DNA from: Anaspis maculata
Lineage: Eukaryota; Arthropoda; Insecta; Coleoptera; Scraptiidae
Direction: 5' to 3'
Assembly (NCBI GenBank): GCA_949128115.1
Contig: OX421962.1
Span: 43,361,745-43,425,744 of the forward strand
DNA length: 64,000 nt
Part shown: one piece after another, positions 42,366 through 54,841 of the stretch
How positions within the stretch are numbered: position 1 is the stretch's first letter
Layout: the number at the start of each line of letters is the position of its first letter
Notes under the pieces: generated by a model
The model's database searches: none
Seen by the model: only the letters and a program-made list of their open reading frames with translations
Told to the model about the DNA's origin: nothing
Position numbers and translations under genes: made by a program

Positions 42366-43080
42366 AACCAAGAAGTTCTCATCGATTTAACTTACCGCGA
42401 AAGCTTCCGTTTCGGGGTGGGCAAAGTGAAGCTTTAGCGAGCGCCGTATAGGTACTATACCTACGGCGAAAAAGGAAAGAGCGCAGATTTGAAAGACAAA
42501 TCTCAAATCAAAAGCTGAATTCCATGTGTAAATACATCTGTCCTTAACAGTAATAATGATTATTTACATATGCCACCTGAATTGGGGGTTTGTATTAAAA
42601 AAAAACAAAATGTCACATAAGCGAGTCTGAATCTAAAACTGCTGGAACGTTCTCGCATGCTTTTTATCCGGAGATGTTCTCCGGCAAACCGCGTTACATA
42701 AAACATAATGATCCGTCGCTTTTAAAAACTTGAACGCATAGCCTGTCGCAAGCAGTGTTTATTTTTCTGTGTGGTAGGTATAGTCCTTTTAAGACAAACC
42801 GACTCACAAAACAAACTTGAGATTGGCAAACATTTCCGGCAACATATTACGAGCATTAGGTTTTTGGTGGGTGGTGGTGGGTACGTTTTAACGCTCGTAC
42901 CTATACAACTCAAGATTTATTCGAAGATTCTTTATTTTGTCACTCTTTACATTTACCTTTTTTCATTTTATTTCCACCATTAGCCCTCACGTTGTTAAAG
43001 TTCTTCTCGTGTGCTCATCTGCTAATGCTTTGCTCTTTGTTTTTGGAATCCTGGTAAAAATCCACTGGCGTCAGTAGGTG
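42366..43080. other. No feature recognised
   Basis: Non-coding DNA; only short overlapping frames on both strands around 42722-42983, without a known domain. Confidence 0.4.
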
Positions 43081-43243
43081 TAGACAATACAAATAGAGAA
43101 GACCATATGTTATCACCACCGTCGTCACGGATATTGAGGCATCAAAAATCAGCCAACCTTTTTTTGAATGATGGACTCGCCTGGTTCCTACGCAACCGTA
43201 AAAATCCGTGACGACATATGGTCTTTTCTATTTGTATTGTCTA
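43081..43243. repeat. Hairpin with 30-bp arms
   Basis: TAGACAATACAAATAGAGAA and GACCATATG pair with CATATGGTC and TTTTCTATTTGTATTGTCTA; an inner pair GTCGTCACGGAT/ATCCGTGACGAC is offset by an 11-base insertion in the left arm. Probably a small MITE with internal decay. Confidence 0.7.
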
Positions 43244-43246
43244 TGC

Positions 43247-44219
43247 CTATATCTGTCCCGCGAAGGTATTACCATGCAATTTGCTGGTTGACTTCACTTA
43301 CAAATTTAAATTTTCAATACTATGAGCGTATTTCTAGCAAGGTTGCTCACGTACATCATGAATTGTTACCAATAATAGCCTTAATAACTTCAAATATAGG
43401 TTGTTAAAAAAGCCGCGCTAAAGTAAGTTTTCGAACCAATCTAATCAGCAAGGGGATAACAATAATTTTTTCCACTACTAGCCTACATGGCCATTATTAT
43501 CGACCGATCTTGGACCCGAGAAGTCGTTTTTCTCCACCTTGGTTGATAATTTTTTATCATTTACACAGGTTAATGTTGAAAATCCAAATTTAGCTGAGAA
43601 GTCAGAACATCACGAACTCGACCAAACGGCGCTTTCTGTAAATCAATTCCTCAAAAATTCCTACATCGATTCACACACCTCAGATATGGAACTCTAATTC
43701 ACCATATTCATGGCGCTTATTTTAAAGTGGTTAAGAACGGAAGCTTGTTTTGGAGAGCACATCTCAAACGCACCTCAAACGGCGCGTATAGCGGAGAAAT
43801 ATGGAACTTTACACTGGCAAAGAAAAATATTATTTCCTTCTATTTGATGTATCGCAAGGTAGGTAGTGTCATTCGAAATTTCAAAGTTGGGGTGAGTGGG
43901 GGCGAGGGGGGTGAATATAGAAATTTGCCAATGTATGTTTTGGATGTCCCCCTCGATATAAAAATCGACCTGTTTTTGCTCGAAAAAATATTCACTAGGT
44001 ATCGGGAGTTATTGCAGGTGGATAGTTTTCAAATGATCACCCGGTATTATTATTTGATGTAAGTTTAAGATCTGGACAATGACACCGTGAAGAATTTTCT
44101 TGCCCATATTTGAAGTCAGATAGAAGCTACTGAAAAATGGTCAACCTGATGAGTGGTTTTTTATTTTTCCGCAAAATAGTACTGCTATAAACGCAAATAA
44201 AATTGGAGTAGGCTAAAAA
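43247..44219. other. No gene recognised
   Basis: Frames up to 111 codons (43727-44062, plus) but no domain or family resemblance; the sequence contains G-rich low-complexity runs. Confidence 0.35.
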
Positions 44220-44560
44220 AATTGAACTTATAACATGGGAGAAAATGTTGAAATTTATTGAAAAGCTATCTAGGAAAATCTAATCATCTTAGGGGATGAT
44301 TCAGAGGGGGTGGGAAGAAGTAAACCCACCGAAAATTCTTAAACTTTGCAAATAAACTAATTTACTTAGAAAATGTTGAAAATAAGTGAAAATTCACTTG
44401 AAAAACCAAAGTATCAAAGGGGTGAGTTACAGGGGTGGAGAGAAAAATTAAAAATTCAGCGAAAACTCTGAAACATCAGAAATGAAAAGTTTGAAATTGA
44501 TTGGAAAATTATCAAAAAATCACAAATTAACCAAGGGGGTGAGTGAGGGGGGAAATACTA
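44220..44560. repeat. Degenerate tandem repeat, roughly 120-130 bp unit
   Basis: Blocks with GGGG-rich centres (AGAGGGGGTGGGAAG, AAGGGGTGAGTTACAGGGG, AAGGGGGTGAGTGAGGGGG) alternate with TTGAAA..TTGAAAA..TATC words at similar spacing. The copies are highly diverged. Confidence 0.45.
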
Positions 44561-44984
44561 TAATCAAAAATACTGAGACTTAATTCTAAGTGACGAGTTG
44601 AGGCATGAAAGTAACTATCATGTGATGAAATGAATTCGAAATTCAGACAGGCTGTCTGAATAAAATTTTGGACTGTAAAGCTACTCTTGGCCGGGGCGCA
44701 GGCTGCCTTAATCATCAGTTCATTTGAACAAACATTTTTTTTTAGATTGTTCCATCTTTCCGCCCCCTCTAACCGTCTGCCTTTTGATGATCTGATTTTT
44801 TTAGATACTTTCCTATGCAATATAAGTTGAGTTGCGAATTTTCAGAATTTTTGGTCTTTTACTTCCCACCCCCTTCAACCAACTCCCACGGAATGCTCAC
44901 TTACCAAATTTATTGCGGGATTTTTAAATATACAACAAGCTACACCTGAAGCTTTGACAGGTGATCCAGGATTTGCATTTTTAG

Positions 44985-45890
44985 CGCACTTTCCCAAAAA
45001 ATGGGAAGAAGGCGCTTTCAGCTTCACTTTGTCCGTTCGTCCGTCCGTCCGTCCGTCCGTACCCGGGATAACTCCTCAGGGAAGAAAAATATCGATGTGG
45101 TGCAAACGCTTATCAATAGTACATATGCCCAGGATGTCAAGTTGACTTTTGGTTTTTTGTTATTCTGCCGCCATCTTTGATCCACCATTTTGAATTTCTG
45201 CAAAAGTGATCCGATTGAAATGAAATTAGCAGGCAATGTTAACCACATCAAGATCTATCCAATTTTCGACAATTAATGTCCCGCCGCCATCTTGTATTTT
45301 CACTATTGAACATGTTTCGAAGTGATGAAACTTGGAAAATTATGCCTCAACGAGAAGAGATATCGATGTGGTGCAAACGCCAATCGGATGCGTACGTGAC
45401 CGCCATATAAAGTTGACCAATAATTTTTGTTACTTGGCCGCCATATTTGATTCGCCATTTTGAATTTCTCTGAAAGTGGTCTGATTCGAGTGAAATTTGC
45501 AGGCGATGTGAACTTCAATCAGATACATCAAATTTTCGACAATTTATGCCCCGCCGCCCATCTTGTATTCTCCATATTGAACATGTTTCAAAGTGAAAGA
45601 ACTAGGAGAATTATGCCTCAACGAAAAGAGATATCGATGTGGTGCGAATGCCAATCAAATGCGTACGTGTCCACCATATAAATTTGACCAATGATTTTTG
45701 TCACTTGGCCGCCATCTTTGGTCCGCCATTTTGAATTTCTCTGAAAGTGGTCCGATTTGAGTGAGATTCACAGGCGATGTGAACTTCATCAAAATACATC
45801 CGATTTTGGGCAAATGATGCTCTGCCGCCATCTTGGCGGCCATATTGAAATTTCTTATCACTCAACGATTTTCATGGAGCTTGGGACTTA
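44985..45890. repeat. TCCG microsatellite plus 271-bp tandem array
   Basis: TTTTAGCGCACTTT, then (TCCG)n at 45028-45060, then three diverged copies of a 271-bp unit: ATCGATGTGGTGC begins at 45091, 45362 and 45633. Every unit includes GCCGCCATcTTG-type words and TTTGAATTTCT. The layout (TTTTTAGCGCA, tetranucleotide run, CCGCCAT units) recurs inverted at 56900-57500. Minus-strand frames over the units repeat the same peptide (KFTSPANFT..LSEKFKMA) and are array shadows. Confidence 0.75.
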
Positions 45891-46549
45891 CCTTTGTTCC
45901 ATATGATCATTCTTATTCTCCAGCCAAATTTCAACATTCTGCCACCATCTTGTTTCAATTATTCATTCACGTTTTTCATGATTGTACAATACCTACTGCT
46001 GTATTATGTATTTTCACGAGTATTTTCATGAGAATGTGTTTATATATAAAATATAAGCCACCCCCTATAACGATTTGGTTTTTTTTTGATAATTTTTCAA
46101 TCAGTTTGAACATTTTCTCAGTTCATTTTCGACGTTTCAGAATTTTCAGTGAAATTTTTTCTACCCCTTCTGATTCACCCCCTTGAATGCATTGATTTTT
46201 TTGAATAATTTACTGAAGAATGTCTATGAGTTAACCATCCATCGCCACCTTTTCAGAATTTTGGCCTGCTTTTTTCGAATCTGAACCACTGTGCGGAAAC
46301 AAACGTAAATACTTACCTCAACCAAAGCTTACCCTTTCGGTTCGCTACTTGCTTGAAAAATTATATTTTGACTTATCTTCTCAAAGCCGGCCCTCATGAT
46401 CGTATCCGTACTATCATCGAAAAAAATTTATTAACAATTATTAACTTTGCCATCACCACCTCAAAAATAAGAATCACAATACCTATGGTTAGGATATTTG
46501 TTTACATTATCATTACCTTAATATTTTAGCTGATAAGCTGAATAATATA
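45891..46549. other. No feature recognised
   Basis: A 117-codon frame (45833-46186) starts in the tandem array and is mostly hydrophobic by base composition. No supportable gene. Confidence 0.4.
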
Positions 46550-47483
46550 GGGAAGATCTGCCTAAAATGACATACCCTCAGCATTTTCGTCCACAAAAAA
46601 TCTGAAAATCCAAATACAGCTAAGTTTTTGGTCACATCTGTCAGTTAAAAGATCAACACATAACTACCACAGGACAAAAACTCCATCGAATACTGTTTCA
46701 ATCATGAAGAAGCCAATTCTAAAAAATAGCCTCACTGTGTCATTTTAGGCTCACTTGTGGGTAAAATGACATAGGCATAAAAAATATACAAAAACATGAC
46801 CAAAATTGAGAGGACTCATTCAAAACCACCCGAATTAATAGAAACAAAGAGGCAATAATAGAGAACTCGAAAAATACTTAATTTTAATTAACATAGCGGG
46901 GATATAAAAACATAGGAACACAAAAGTAAAACAAAAATCCAGCAAAGACAGAACAATACAAAACAAAAATACTGTTAGATCAGCAAACTCAAACCGCACA
47001 AACGGATTCTTAAGTTTTTGACACCACATCTGCCCACTCGCAATGTGTCAAAATTTTACATGTCAATTTCTATGTCATTTTGCCCTGATGAGTAGTATGT
47101 CATTTTGCCCCAAACTAACAAAATTCCAATAACATAACCCTGTGTTGCTTGCATATGAGATGGCCTCGTAAATTTATAGAGAAACTGATTACCAAGTGAC
47201 ACACTACCATCAGCAATAATCGCGGCTTAATACATGAGCTTTCTACATTTACGGAATTTGGGCTCAATCGGAATGGAAATATTAGGACATCAGGTACTTG
47301 AAATTCTGGGGTTATGTTACTGCGTCAAAACCGTTCAAACCAGAAAGATGTGGTTTGGTAGAAATGTAGCTCTCTCAACTTGACTATCGGCAAACAGCAC
47401 CCGAGTACCATTCTTAACGCATAAATCAAAATAAGCTCAGTATGCTATTTTACCCAAGTATGCCATTTTAGGCAGATCTCCCC
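46550..47483. mobile_element. TIR element flanked by TA, GTCATTTTGCCC-rich
   Basis: It starts GGGAAGATCTGCCTAAAATG and ends CATTTTAGGCAGATCTCCCC, inverted repeats of about 26 bp, flanked by TA (46548-46549, 47484-47485). Words such as ATGTCATTTTGCCC and GTGTCATTTTAGGCTCAC recur inside, a pattern of Tigger/pogo relatives. No transposase recognised. Confidence 0.8.
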
Positions 47484-47485
47484 TA

Positions 47486-50375
47486 CGCATTTTAATATTG
47501 TACTCACCGATTTTTTCAGTTGAATCAATAGTGTTTTTCTCAAACACAATATATTATGTGAAAAGTAACTGTATTGCACCGTTCAAAGCTTTTCTTTTCG
47601 AAATTTCACTCATTTTCTATATCCTCTGCGCGTTGCAATGTCGGCACAAATTGTCAATTTGTGATATGTACCAGATGTCGGTACGTGTAACGCACGGTGC
47701 CAATAATACGCTAGCGGTTGATATTCTCTTTCATTATAACATGTACTGAGCAACCAAGATGTCGAATAAAAAACGTATAAGTTTAGTATTGTCACCACGC
47801 AACCCGCACGCTTTCTTTCCTTGTCAAATTGACATGTCGTTTTGAAATTTTTTGACACATTCGAAAGTTTGAGGAAATCCGTTAATTTTGCAATTTTCGA
47901 TTCCACGTTATTGACAAATGGAGATGCATGATCTAGATCTGGCGCAAGAGAGCCATGAAGCCGCGGAACGGCCCTAAATAAAAAACCAAAAAGGTTGCCA
48001 TTTAATCATTCTTTATGCCTGATGAGCTTGAGACAATATCGTTATACTTATCGATTTCTTACAGTAAATTTTAATATAAACACATTATGAAGGAATTCAC
48101 CATTCACCAATGTTGTTTACCAGATTTTTTCTACGTCTTATTTTTTTAATAACATATCCAACGTGATTCAATAAAACATTTTTCCACGCCAATTTCATCT
48201 CAGACAGCAAAATGAAGTTTTGCAATGAAGAAGAACAGTGCCATTAAAATAAAATTTACAAGACATTGAATTCGATGACGTGAATATCGTTTTTTTTTAT
48301 CAGCAGATACTAAAGTTAGGTGCCCGTTGAAACACTAAAACACATTTCATGTTCGCACTTCATAGTTGAATTAAGTTGCGTCCTATCGTAGATAAAAAAA
48401 GTATTTAATTAGATTTCGTTGGAAGTTCACAAGATGGAAGTGTCCCAGAAAAAGATGCAGTGAGAAGTCTACTTAAGATGCCGGTCGCCAGTATCACTAA
48501 TGGCTCTCTTTCTCTCTCGGCCTGTTTAGGTAATAGCATAATTCGTTTTTCTAGCAGGGCATAATTAACGTCAGCAGCGCCTGAAAATGTCCGTGAGAGT
48601 TTTATGAAGCAGCTATAACAGGTTGTTCCCAACTTTGGCACTACTTGAACAACGCCATCTGCCGCTTCATTACCTAATTAGTCTTTATGATTAAACTTAT
48701 TACCTCTAAATTTTGAACTTTCCACCGAGCATGCTTATATAAATATTGCTTAAGGGTGTAATTACATTCAAGAAAAGCCCGCGAATCATTTTATAAATTG
48801 GTGTTTCGTGGCCGCATCCGACAATAATGGGAGGGGGCATGCAAATAAAAAGCGCAATTAAATGCAGAAATGAAACTGGAACTAAGTTTCAAAGCACTGT
48901 GTGCAGCTAATGTAATTTACGGGCTCTGGGCCCAGTGCCTCAGTGTATGAAAGCTAAATATTATTCTCTTTTATTTTATAAAATTCATATGGGGATGAAT
49001 GAGACGAGGAACCTTCCAAGTATTATGCTAATTTTAAACTCTAAAGAATGTCTCATATCATGAACTGTTGACATAACTATTAATGCAGTGCGAGAGGGTA
49101 AACAAACCCCTATAGGTATTATATCGTTCACCTCGCGTCCTAGTATCTGGCGTTGGCTGGAACGTGATCTTGGAATACCAAACTAATTCAGCATTAATAA
49201 CAGGAAGCGACCAGGGATTATGTATAACTATCGCGGAGAGAAATTTAACTGAGTATTACGCGACATAATATATGCTCTATGGGGTGTATGTGTGTGAACT
49301 TCATCTTTCTCCTTTTGTGCTGGAAAGACCTTATCTGGAGATATAATTGAATTTTACGCCTCGTTATGATCGGTTGTGCGGCTGCTGAATCACTGAAACT
49401 TCGAGGAGATTGTCGGAAAATGTTTGAAACATTTCCAGCGCGATTCATATAATAATAGTTATGTAGACCTCTCGATAATAATTTTAATCCGTTTATATCT
49501 GGGGTTGCAATTGAAAATTGCATTGTCCTTCCACGCTCATTTCGACCCTGAGATGGATATCCCACGGGATAAAACGTTTCAATTTAGATTTCAATACGAA
49601 TTTCAGCCTTATTTTGCATTATGTATACAGCCGTAACCCACATTACAACAATCCAGCTGACAGTTCTGCATTTCACAGGTATAAAATGAAAGATTTCCGG
49701 TGGTGTCTCAGACCATCACCAAATTTTAAACAGACATTTCTGCATGATTCTATTAAAATCCGCGGATGAGACGCAGTTTTCCGATTCGCCTAATAATTAT
49801 TTTGAAAACGCGGAAAAATCAAACGTGTGTAGGTAACTTGTTTGTGAAATTTGATTGCGGAATTGATTCTTACTCTTAATTATTATTATTAAAAACCCTA
49901 AAACGTAAGATTGGAATAAATCAAAAACAGGACGTTCTAAAAATGGTAACAGAAAAAGAGCAGGCCATAGACTCATTTGATGTACCTACTTATAAAGATT
50001 TATTTGTTGGCACAGATATAGAAATGGTCACCTGAGGCGCTATTCCGCTCGTTTTGCTCACGATTTATCCTGGATTTTGAAGATACTCGGACCGTGGCCC
50101 CCCAAAACTAAAACCTGCATGGCCATGGCGAATCCAACTACATTTTAGAGTTACACTTGCAGTGCCCAAATTTGGAGCAATTTTTCTTGACGTCATTGGT
50201 TGAAAAATTCAAACAGTCCAATAAGGTGGCATGCTCTAAAACTGATCTGAGCTGAGCAGAAGCATCAGCCCAAAAACTGTAGAGGTGTTCACTCTACGAA
50301 GCTTGAGATGCGAACGGGTGCGAATCAAATTAAATTTCAGTTAAATTACGAAATTTTCATCGACATCCTGAGAAA
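47486..50375. other. Long stretch of apparently unique DNA, no gene seen
   Basis: Low repeat density compared with the rest of the window; frames up to about 106 codons on both strands without domain resemblance. It may be host intron or intergenic DNA. Confidence 0.4.
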
Positions 50376-50764
50376 ATGCATTATTTTATCAGACTCTCAA
50401 GGTTAAGTACAAAGTATTATTTTTGTGAAACAATAAAAACGTCCTCATCTGCCACCATCCCATGCCACCCGTCCACCATAAGTCGTTCACTACGACGCAA
50501 CGGACAGTTTCCTAGTATCCACTCACCCAGGAATATTGCGAGTATAACTTCTCCATGTCCGATATTCACTAGAGTTTAGTGCTAGTTCATTATGTCATTG
50601 TATGTATTTTATTATGTCGCGTGTATGTGTCTGATTTTACTTTAATTTTTCCAATATCAATGTGAATTTTCAAATTATACGTAGACCTGCTGAGTGCTGA
50701 TGTGCCTTAATGATTGTAAAACTATTTATTATGTTGAGAATAAATCCGATTCTGATTCTGATTC
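50376..50764 (+). mobile_element. LINE 3'-end fragment with CTGATT tail
   Basis: AATAAATC followed by CGATTCTGATTCTGATTCG (50740-50764) is the sort of signal plus simple-repeat tail seen at LINE 3' ends, and a short plus-strand frame (50376-50579) precedes it with a possible ORF2 C-terminus. The peptide itself is not diagnostic, so the call rests mostly on the tail. Confidence 0.4.
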
Positions 50765-51608
50765 GTTATTCCTTTTGCCAAAATTACAATGATGTGAAAT
50801 TGAACATGTGAAATGCTACATGATTTTATTAAATTTTTGGTCTAGATCAGTATTATTATAAATAGCATTTATACATTTTACTATTTTTACTACCGAAGCG
50901 TACCGTACATCGGTACCTTCATTTTGACAAATACTATTCCATGTGAGTAGTCGTATTAATTGATGCAAACCGCAACTGTTCGCAACATATGCAATAATTT
51001 ATTTGATAATTGACCATGCAGCCCCGATCATATAAAACGATATAATTCATCATGGGACAAATGTTTTCCAGTAAAACATCAATAATTATTCACGTTGCAG
51101 GGTCGCTGTTTTAATTTGGATTTTGTGCAAAAAGGTGAAATTTATATCCTTGCGGCCATGTGCAGTGAATATGGCGCTTGCACATAGATAGGTATTGGTA
51201 GGTACATAGGTGCCTGTTTTGCGTAAAATACATTAAAAAATGATTAATTAAAATTCGGCAAAAATACCTAACATGATTAATAGAGTTCAGTAGAGCAAAC
51301 CCATGTTTCCTGTTTGGATTTGGCGTGCTGGTGCGTTAGTTCCCAAGGAATTTCGAGCATTTATTGTTTGCTGCAACGTTTTATTCGCTGCACAAATTAG
51401 CCATAATCGTATGGAATTTCGGTACAGTGAACAGAATATATCATTATAATTTTGTGTATGTGTGTAACGAGGTAATAAATATTGATGATATTTCCTGTTT
51501 GTTCTCATTATGCTGATGGAAAATGGAGAAGCTCGATTTTCAATTTTCTGAACAATATTTTATCGCAGACGAGCGTGTGAGCGTGAGTTTGAATTTAAAA
51601 CTCTCAAC
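50765..51608. other. No feature recognised
   Basis: AT-rich DNA without a supportable frame, next to the BEL/Pao remnant. Confidence 0.4.
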
Positions 51609-52106
51609 TCATAACGATAACAATAATACAGTCGACCTCCTATAAAGGTACATTAAAATGGGCTTCAGAGCTTCACCTTGCAAAAGGTCGGGGAGAGTCA
51701 AAAATTTGCAGTCTGGTACAGTTTTGTGTCCTGATACTGAGTCTGAGTATTCGAATCTTGCAAGTTGGCGCTGGCTCCTCCACATTGAAAAGATGGTGCC
51801 GAAAAATTTGAAAAATGACCACTTTTTACCAATCCACTGCAGTGCTACTTTCTGCAGTAAAAAACCAATAATAATGCCTGCGGCAAACTTGTACTTTTTT
51901 ATTTGAAAAGAATTTTCCATGCGGAAACATGACAATCTGACGTACATTAGTCGTAAATGCTCTGCAGAAACGATCCGTTTTGCTAGATGATGTTTCCCAG
52001 AAACTACCGCAAGGTGCTTTTTTTCATAAGAGTAAAAGGAATTCTTTAATCTACCTCCAACTCGAATTAACCCATCAGGTGCAAGAAACGGAGTCAAACT
52101 GAACAA
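51609..52106 (-). pseudogene. BEL/Pao polyprotein remnant, integrase N-terminal region
   Basis: The minus frame begins FSLTPFLAPDGLIRVGGRLK then KKHLAVVSGKHHLAKRIVSA and EHLRLMYV, matching the conserved segment in front of the integrase zinc finger of BEL/Pao elements (PFLDE.GLIRVGGRL..S.....KHP..L...HHL..LI....H). Past about residue 60 the similarity fades and no DDE core is readable, so the element is truncated on this side. No LTR was found. Confidence 0.7.
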
Positions 52107-52109
52107 AGG

Positions 52110-52680
52110 TCAACGCTTCAAAGAACGATTTGAAGTCGAAAGTTTTAATTCCGCATAAAATGTCTCGCGCTGTGAAATTTTGAATAAGGGAATTGAAGAA
52201 TCATTCAACTCTGTCATTATTGTTGGTCCATTTTGACGCAAATGACGCTGACGCAAATGACGCTCTTTCACTGAACAATTACGCTTGAAATGCAAACAGT
52301 AGTAAGCTATAATCCGTTGAAATCTCGACAAGCTGGAGAAAATAAAAAATAAGAATGAGTCCGTGCTTACCACAGCCAGAGCTTCTACCTTCAGTTTGCA
52401 GTCAGGAAACAATGTTGGCATTGTATGAATATTTTGGCCAACACGTTTCATCGGATTTCAACCATTCTGGACCTTGAAACAAGAACCTTTGAGATCAATA
52501 GGTGATACACCACGTGACAACAAATCAGCTGGATTGTCCTTGTTCGAAATGTGTCTCCATGAAGCATTTTTTGACAACCCTTGAATTTCGGAAACTCGGT
52601 TAGATACAAAAATCTTCAATTTGGTTCCATCTTGAGCCATCCAAGAAGTACCATCGAGTCTGTCCAATAAATACAACGGT
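52110..52680 (-). pseudogene. BEL/Pao remnant, RNase H to linker region
   Basis: The minus frame reads KLKIFVSNRVSEIQGLSKNA then WRHISNKDNPADLLSRGVSP, the hallmark of the BEL/Pao region following RNase H (FVANRVSEIQ..WRHV..K.NPADL.SRG). The part before it, in which the RNase H core should lie (52680-52935), shows only QLHKQWSIVRSNLPLLNDVN and LHAF, so a deletion and stops have removed most of the catalytic residues. The frame 52110-52451 continues the linker. Confidence 0.75.
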
Positions 52681-52939
52681 CAATATTGACTTGTAAGGTC
52701 GATCTGACTTAACTGGTGAGTTGTGCAAGAAGCTGTGCTGCATCAAAAAGCGTGTAGTTTGATAGTTTTTGGATATTCACAAATTTCGATGCGTGATGGG
52801 GAATTCACATCATTAAGAAGAGGAAGGTTGCTTCGAACGATGCTCCACTGTTTATGTAACTGAGGCGATATTGGATCGTCTCACCCTATCTTTTCAAGCC
52901 ACAGTGATTAAAGAGGAGGAGAATAATAGCCCGAGAGGG

Positions 52940-53443
52940 TCAAAAACTTGAAAAATACCAGATAGCATCATTCTTTTTGTGATAATTAGTATGATCAGAA
53001 ATTGAGAAAAGCAACTTGTCCGTGTGACTTGACCAGAGTGAACTCAAAGCTCCAGCATTAACGTCGAATTTCAGCAAATTAGGATGCGCGGTAGAGTCTT
53101 TGATATCTTTCAGTACCCTAGCATCATTGGGAAGCCACTTTCGCAGAGGAAAACAGTATTCATTCAAAAGCTCACCAATATTTTTACATGATTCTTGTGC
53201 TTCGCTAGAAGTGCTGGCACCACTCAAAAGATCGTTTGCGTAAAAGTCCTGACAAATAACTTTGGACGCTTTAGAAGAAGAATTTGCACATCGAATTCCT
53301 ATGTATGTAAGACATCGTATGGTCAAGAAGCTAGCCGTAGCTGCCCCGTATGTCACAGTGTTCAGTTCAAATGCTTGTATCGGCTTATCAGGGCTTGAAC
53401 GCCAAATAATTCTTTGCAAGGAACGTTGAGATTCATCGACCAT
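52940..53443 (-). pseudogene. BEL/Pao reverse transcriptase, C-terminal half
   Basis: The minus frame reads DESQRSLQRIIWRSSPDKPI, FELNTVTYGAATASFLTIRC, FYANDLLSGASTSSEAQESC and NEYCFPLRKWLPND. The order is that of the BEL/Pao reverse transcriptase after the first catalytic motif. The YVDD box reads YAND, with the third position changed from D to N, which would abolish catalysis. A stop separates it from the preceding frame (53444-53875). Confidence 0.8.
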
Positions 53444-53875
53444 TCATTGTCTGTACATTTTAGTGATATCTGAACAAAAACAGTAAATATATTTGCGAAA
53501 ACGTATCAAAATTGAGAAAATATCGCTCTGAATTGTTGGTTCAATGTTTTGTATGTCATTCACCCAAAAATCTGTAGTACTCGCTGCACTCTCATCAAAA
53601 ACCACTCGAAGCTTTGTCGTGAGGCTGTGTTCCTTCAACACCCCGTGGTGAGGCAAATAGAACGAAACACTCGAGTCATCATGATTAGCTGGCGTCATAT
53701 GACCTAAGTCCTGATACTCTTGCATGAATACATTGTAATGTTTAGCAAATTTGGGATTGGATTGGAGACGATTTGCTTGTTGAAGTGAATCACCCAGAAC
53801 ATCAGGATTGGTTTTCAGTGGAATTTTCACCACAAATCTGCCAGAACTATCATGCACGTTTAATATTTTCAACAA
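53444..53875 (-). pseudogene. BEL/Pao reverse transcriptase, N-terminal half
   Basis: 143 residues on the minus strand: FVVKIPLKTNPDVLGDS, MQEYQDLGHM, YLPHHGVLKEHSLTTKLRVV, FDESAASTTDF, NIEPTIQSDIFSILIRFRKY and CSDITKMYRQ. PHH.V.KE..TT.LRVVFD.S is diagnostic for BEL/Pao reverse transcriptase and separates it from Ty3 and Ty1 types; DITKMYRQ carries the first catalytic Asp. The frame directly abuts the next piece at a stop. Confidence 0.85.
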
Positions 53876-53997
53876 AGTGAGATTAACAATCGCCTTCTTT
53901 TTTTTTGAGAACTTTGGTACCTACTTGGAACTGGTACTAAATAGTTGTACTGGTTGTACTACTGTACCAGTTGTACTTTCGTACTTCGGTCAAGTTC

Positions 53998-54474
53998 TTA
54001 AAACCGAAGTAGCTGTTCATCAACATTCATAATACTTTTAGCAATGAAATTACATTTCACTACATTTTTACTACAGCGTGTGAACGGAATTGGACCAGAG
54101 ATCAACCACCCAAAAAATGTGTCATGCATAAATGGTCGTCCCGGACCTGAAGAAATTTTCTTTTGAGACATGACTTCCCAGAAATAATCAGCAGCTGATA
54201 AAATATCAGTTTTACCAGGGGTGTCGTAAGTTGGGTCTGCAAGTACGCAGCAGCTCTGTGGATTCTTCAAGTTCTATATATTAATTGGTGATTTTCGTAT
54301 TTGCTCTGCTTGCGTCTTCTTTGATAGGTTGAGAGCGTAGACTTTCCATGAGCAGTTCGCACATGGCGGAAAAGAACCATGTTGACGAGCTTGACAAATA
54401 CGAGCTTTTTTCTTCGATTTTGAAACATTTTTTATTTTTCCCAAAACCAAAACATTCAAACATTGACTGTTCAC
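53998..54474 (-). pseudogene. BEL/Pao gag end and protease region, broken
   Basis: The frame 54274-54474 has QCLNVLVLGKIKNVSKSKKK and QARQHGSFPPC, a frameshifted form of the BEL/Pao zinc-knuckle segment. The frame 53998-54270 reads LADPTYDTPGKTDILSAADY and GPGRPFMHDTFFGWLISGPI, the protease-to-RT linker typical for the family (GADYFW...K..PG.P..Q.T.FGW..SG). Sequence 53876-53997 is decayed. The element ends abruptly at about 54478 where an unrelated inverted repeat begins. Confidence 0.75.
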
Positions 54475-54596
54475 TCAGAAGCCTTATAGCCCAGTCAAAA
54501 TAGATTTTAACCGGAAATAAATTCGGAGGTTGACGAAATTTGGTGAATCGATGCAGAATTTAACCGAGGGGTTGACCACCCAAGAAATTCGTGTAC

Positions 54597-54838
54597 ACCA
54601 TTTACAAAATTTACAAAATTTACCAAACATTTACTACATTTACTAAATATTTACTCACATTTACCAACATTTACCAACATTTACCAACATTTACCAAACA
54701 TTTACCACATTTACTAATATTTACCAAACATTTACCACATTTACCAACATTTACCAAACATTTACCACATTTATCAACATTTACCAAATATTTACTACAT
54801 TTACCAACATTTACTAAACATTTACCACATTTATGAAC
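54597..54838. repeat. Minisatellite, units of 10-12 bp (TTTACCAACA)
   Basis: About twenty consecutive units of the type ATTTACCAACA or ATTTACCACA. An 81-codon open frame across it is due to the periodicity. Confidence 0.9.
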
Positions 54839-54841
54839 GAA

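Noticed and set aside
54591..54836. 81-codon frame of TFTKHLPHL repeats
   Set aside because: It is a translation of the minisatellite, whose unit length keeps a frame open; the same happens at 57603-57857.
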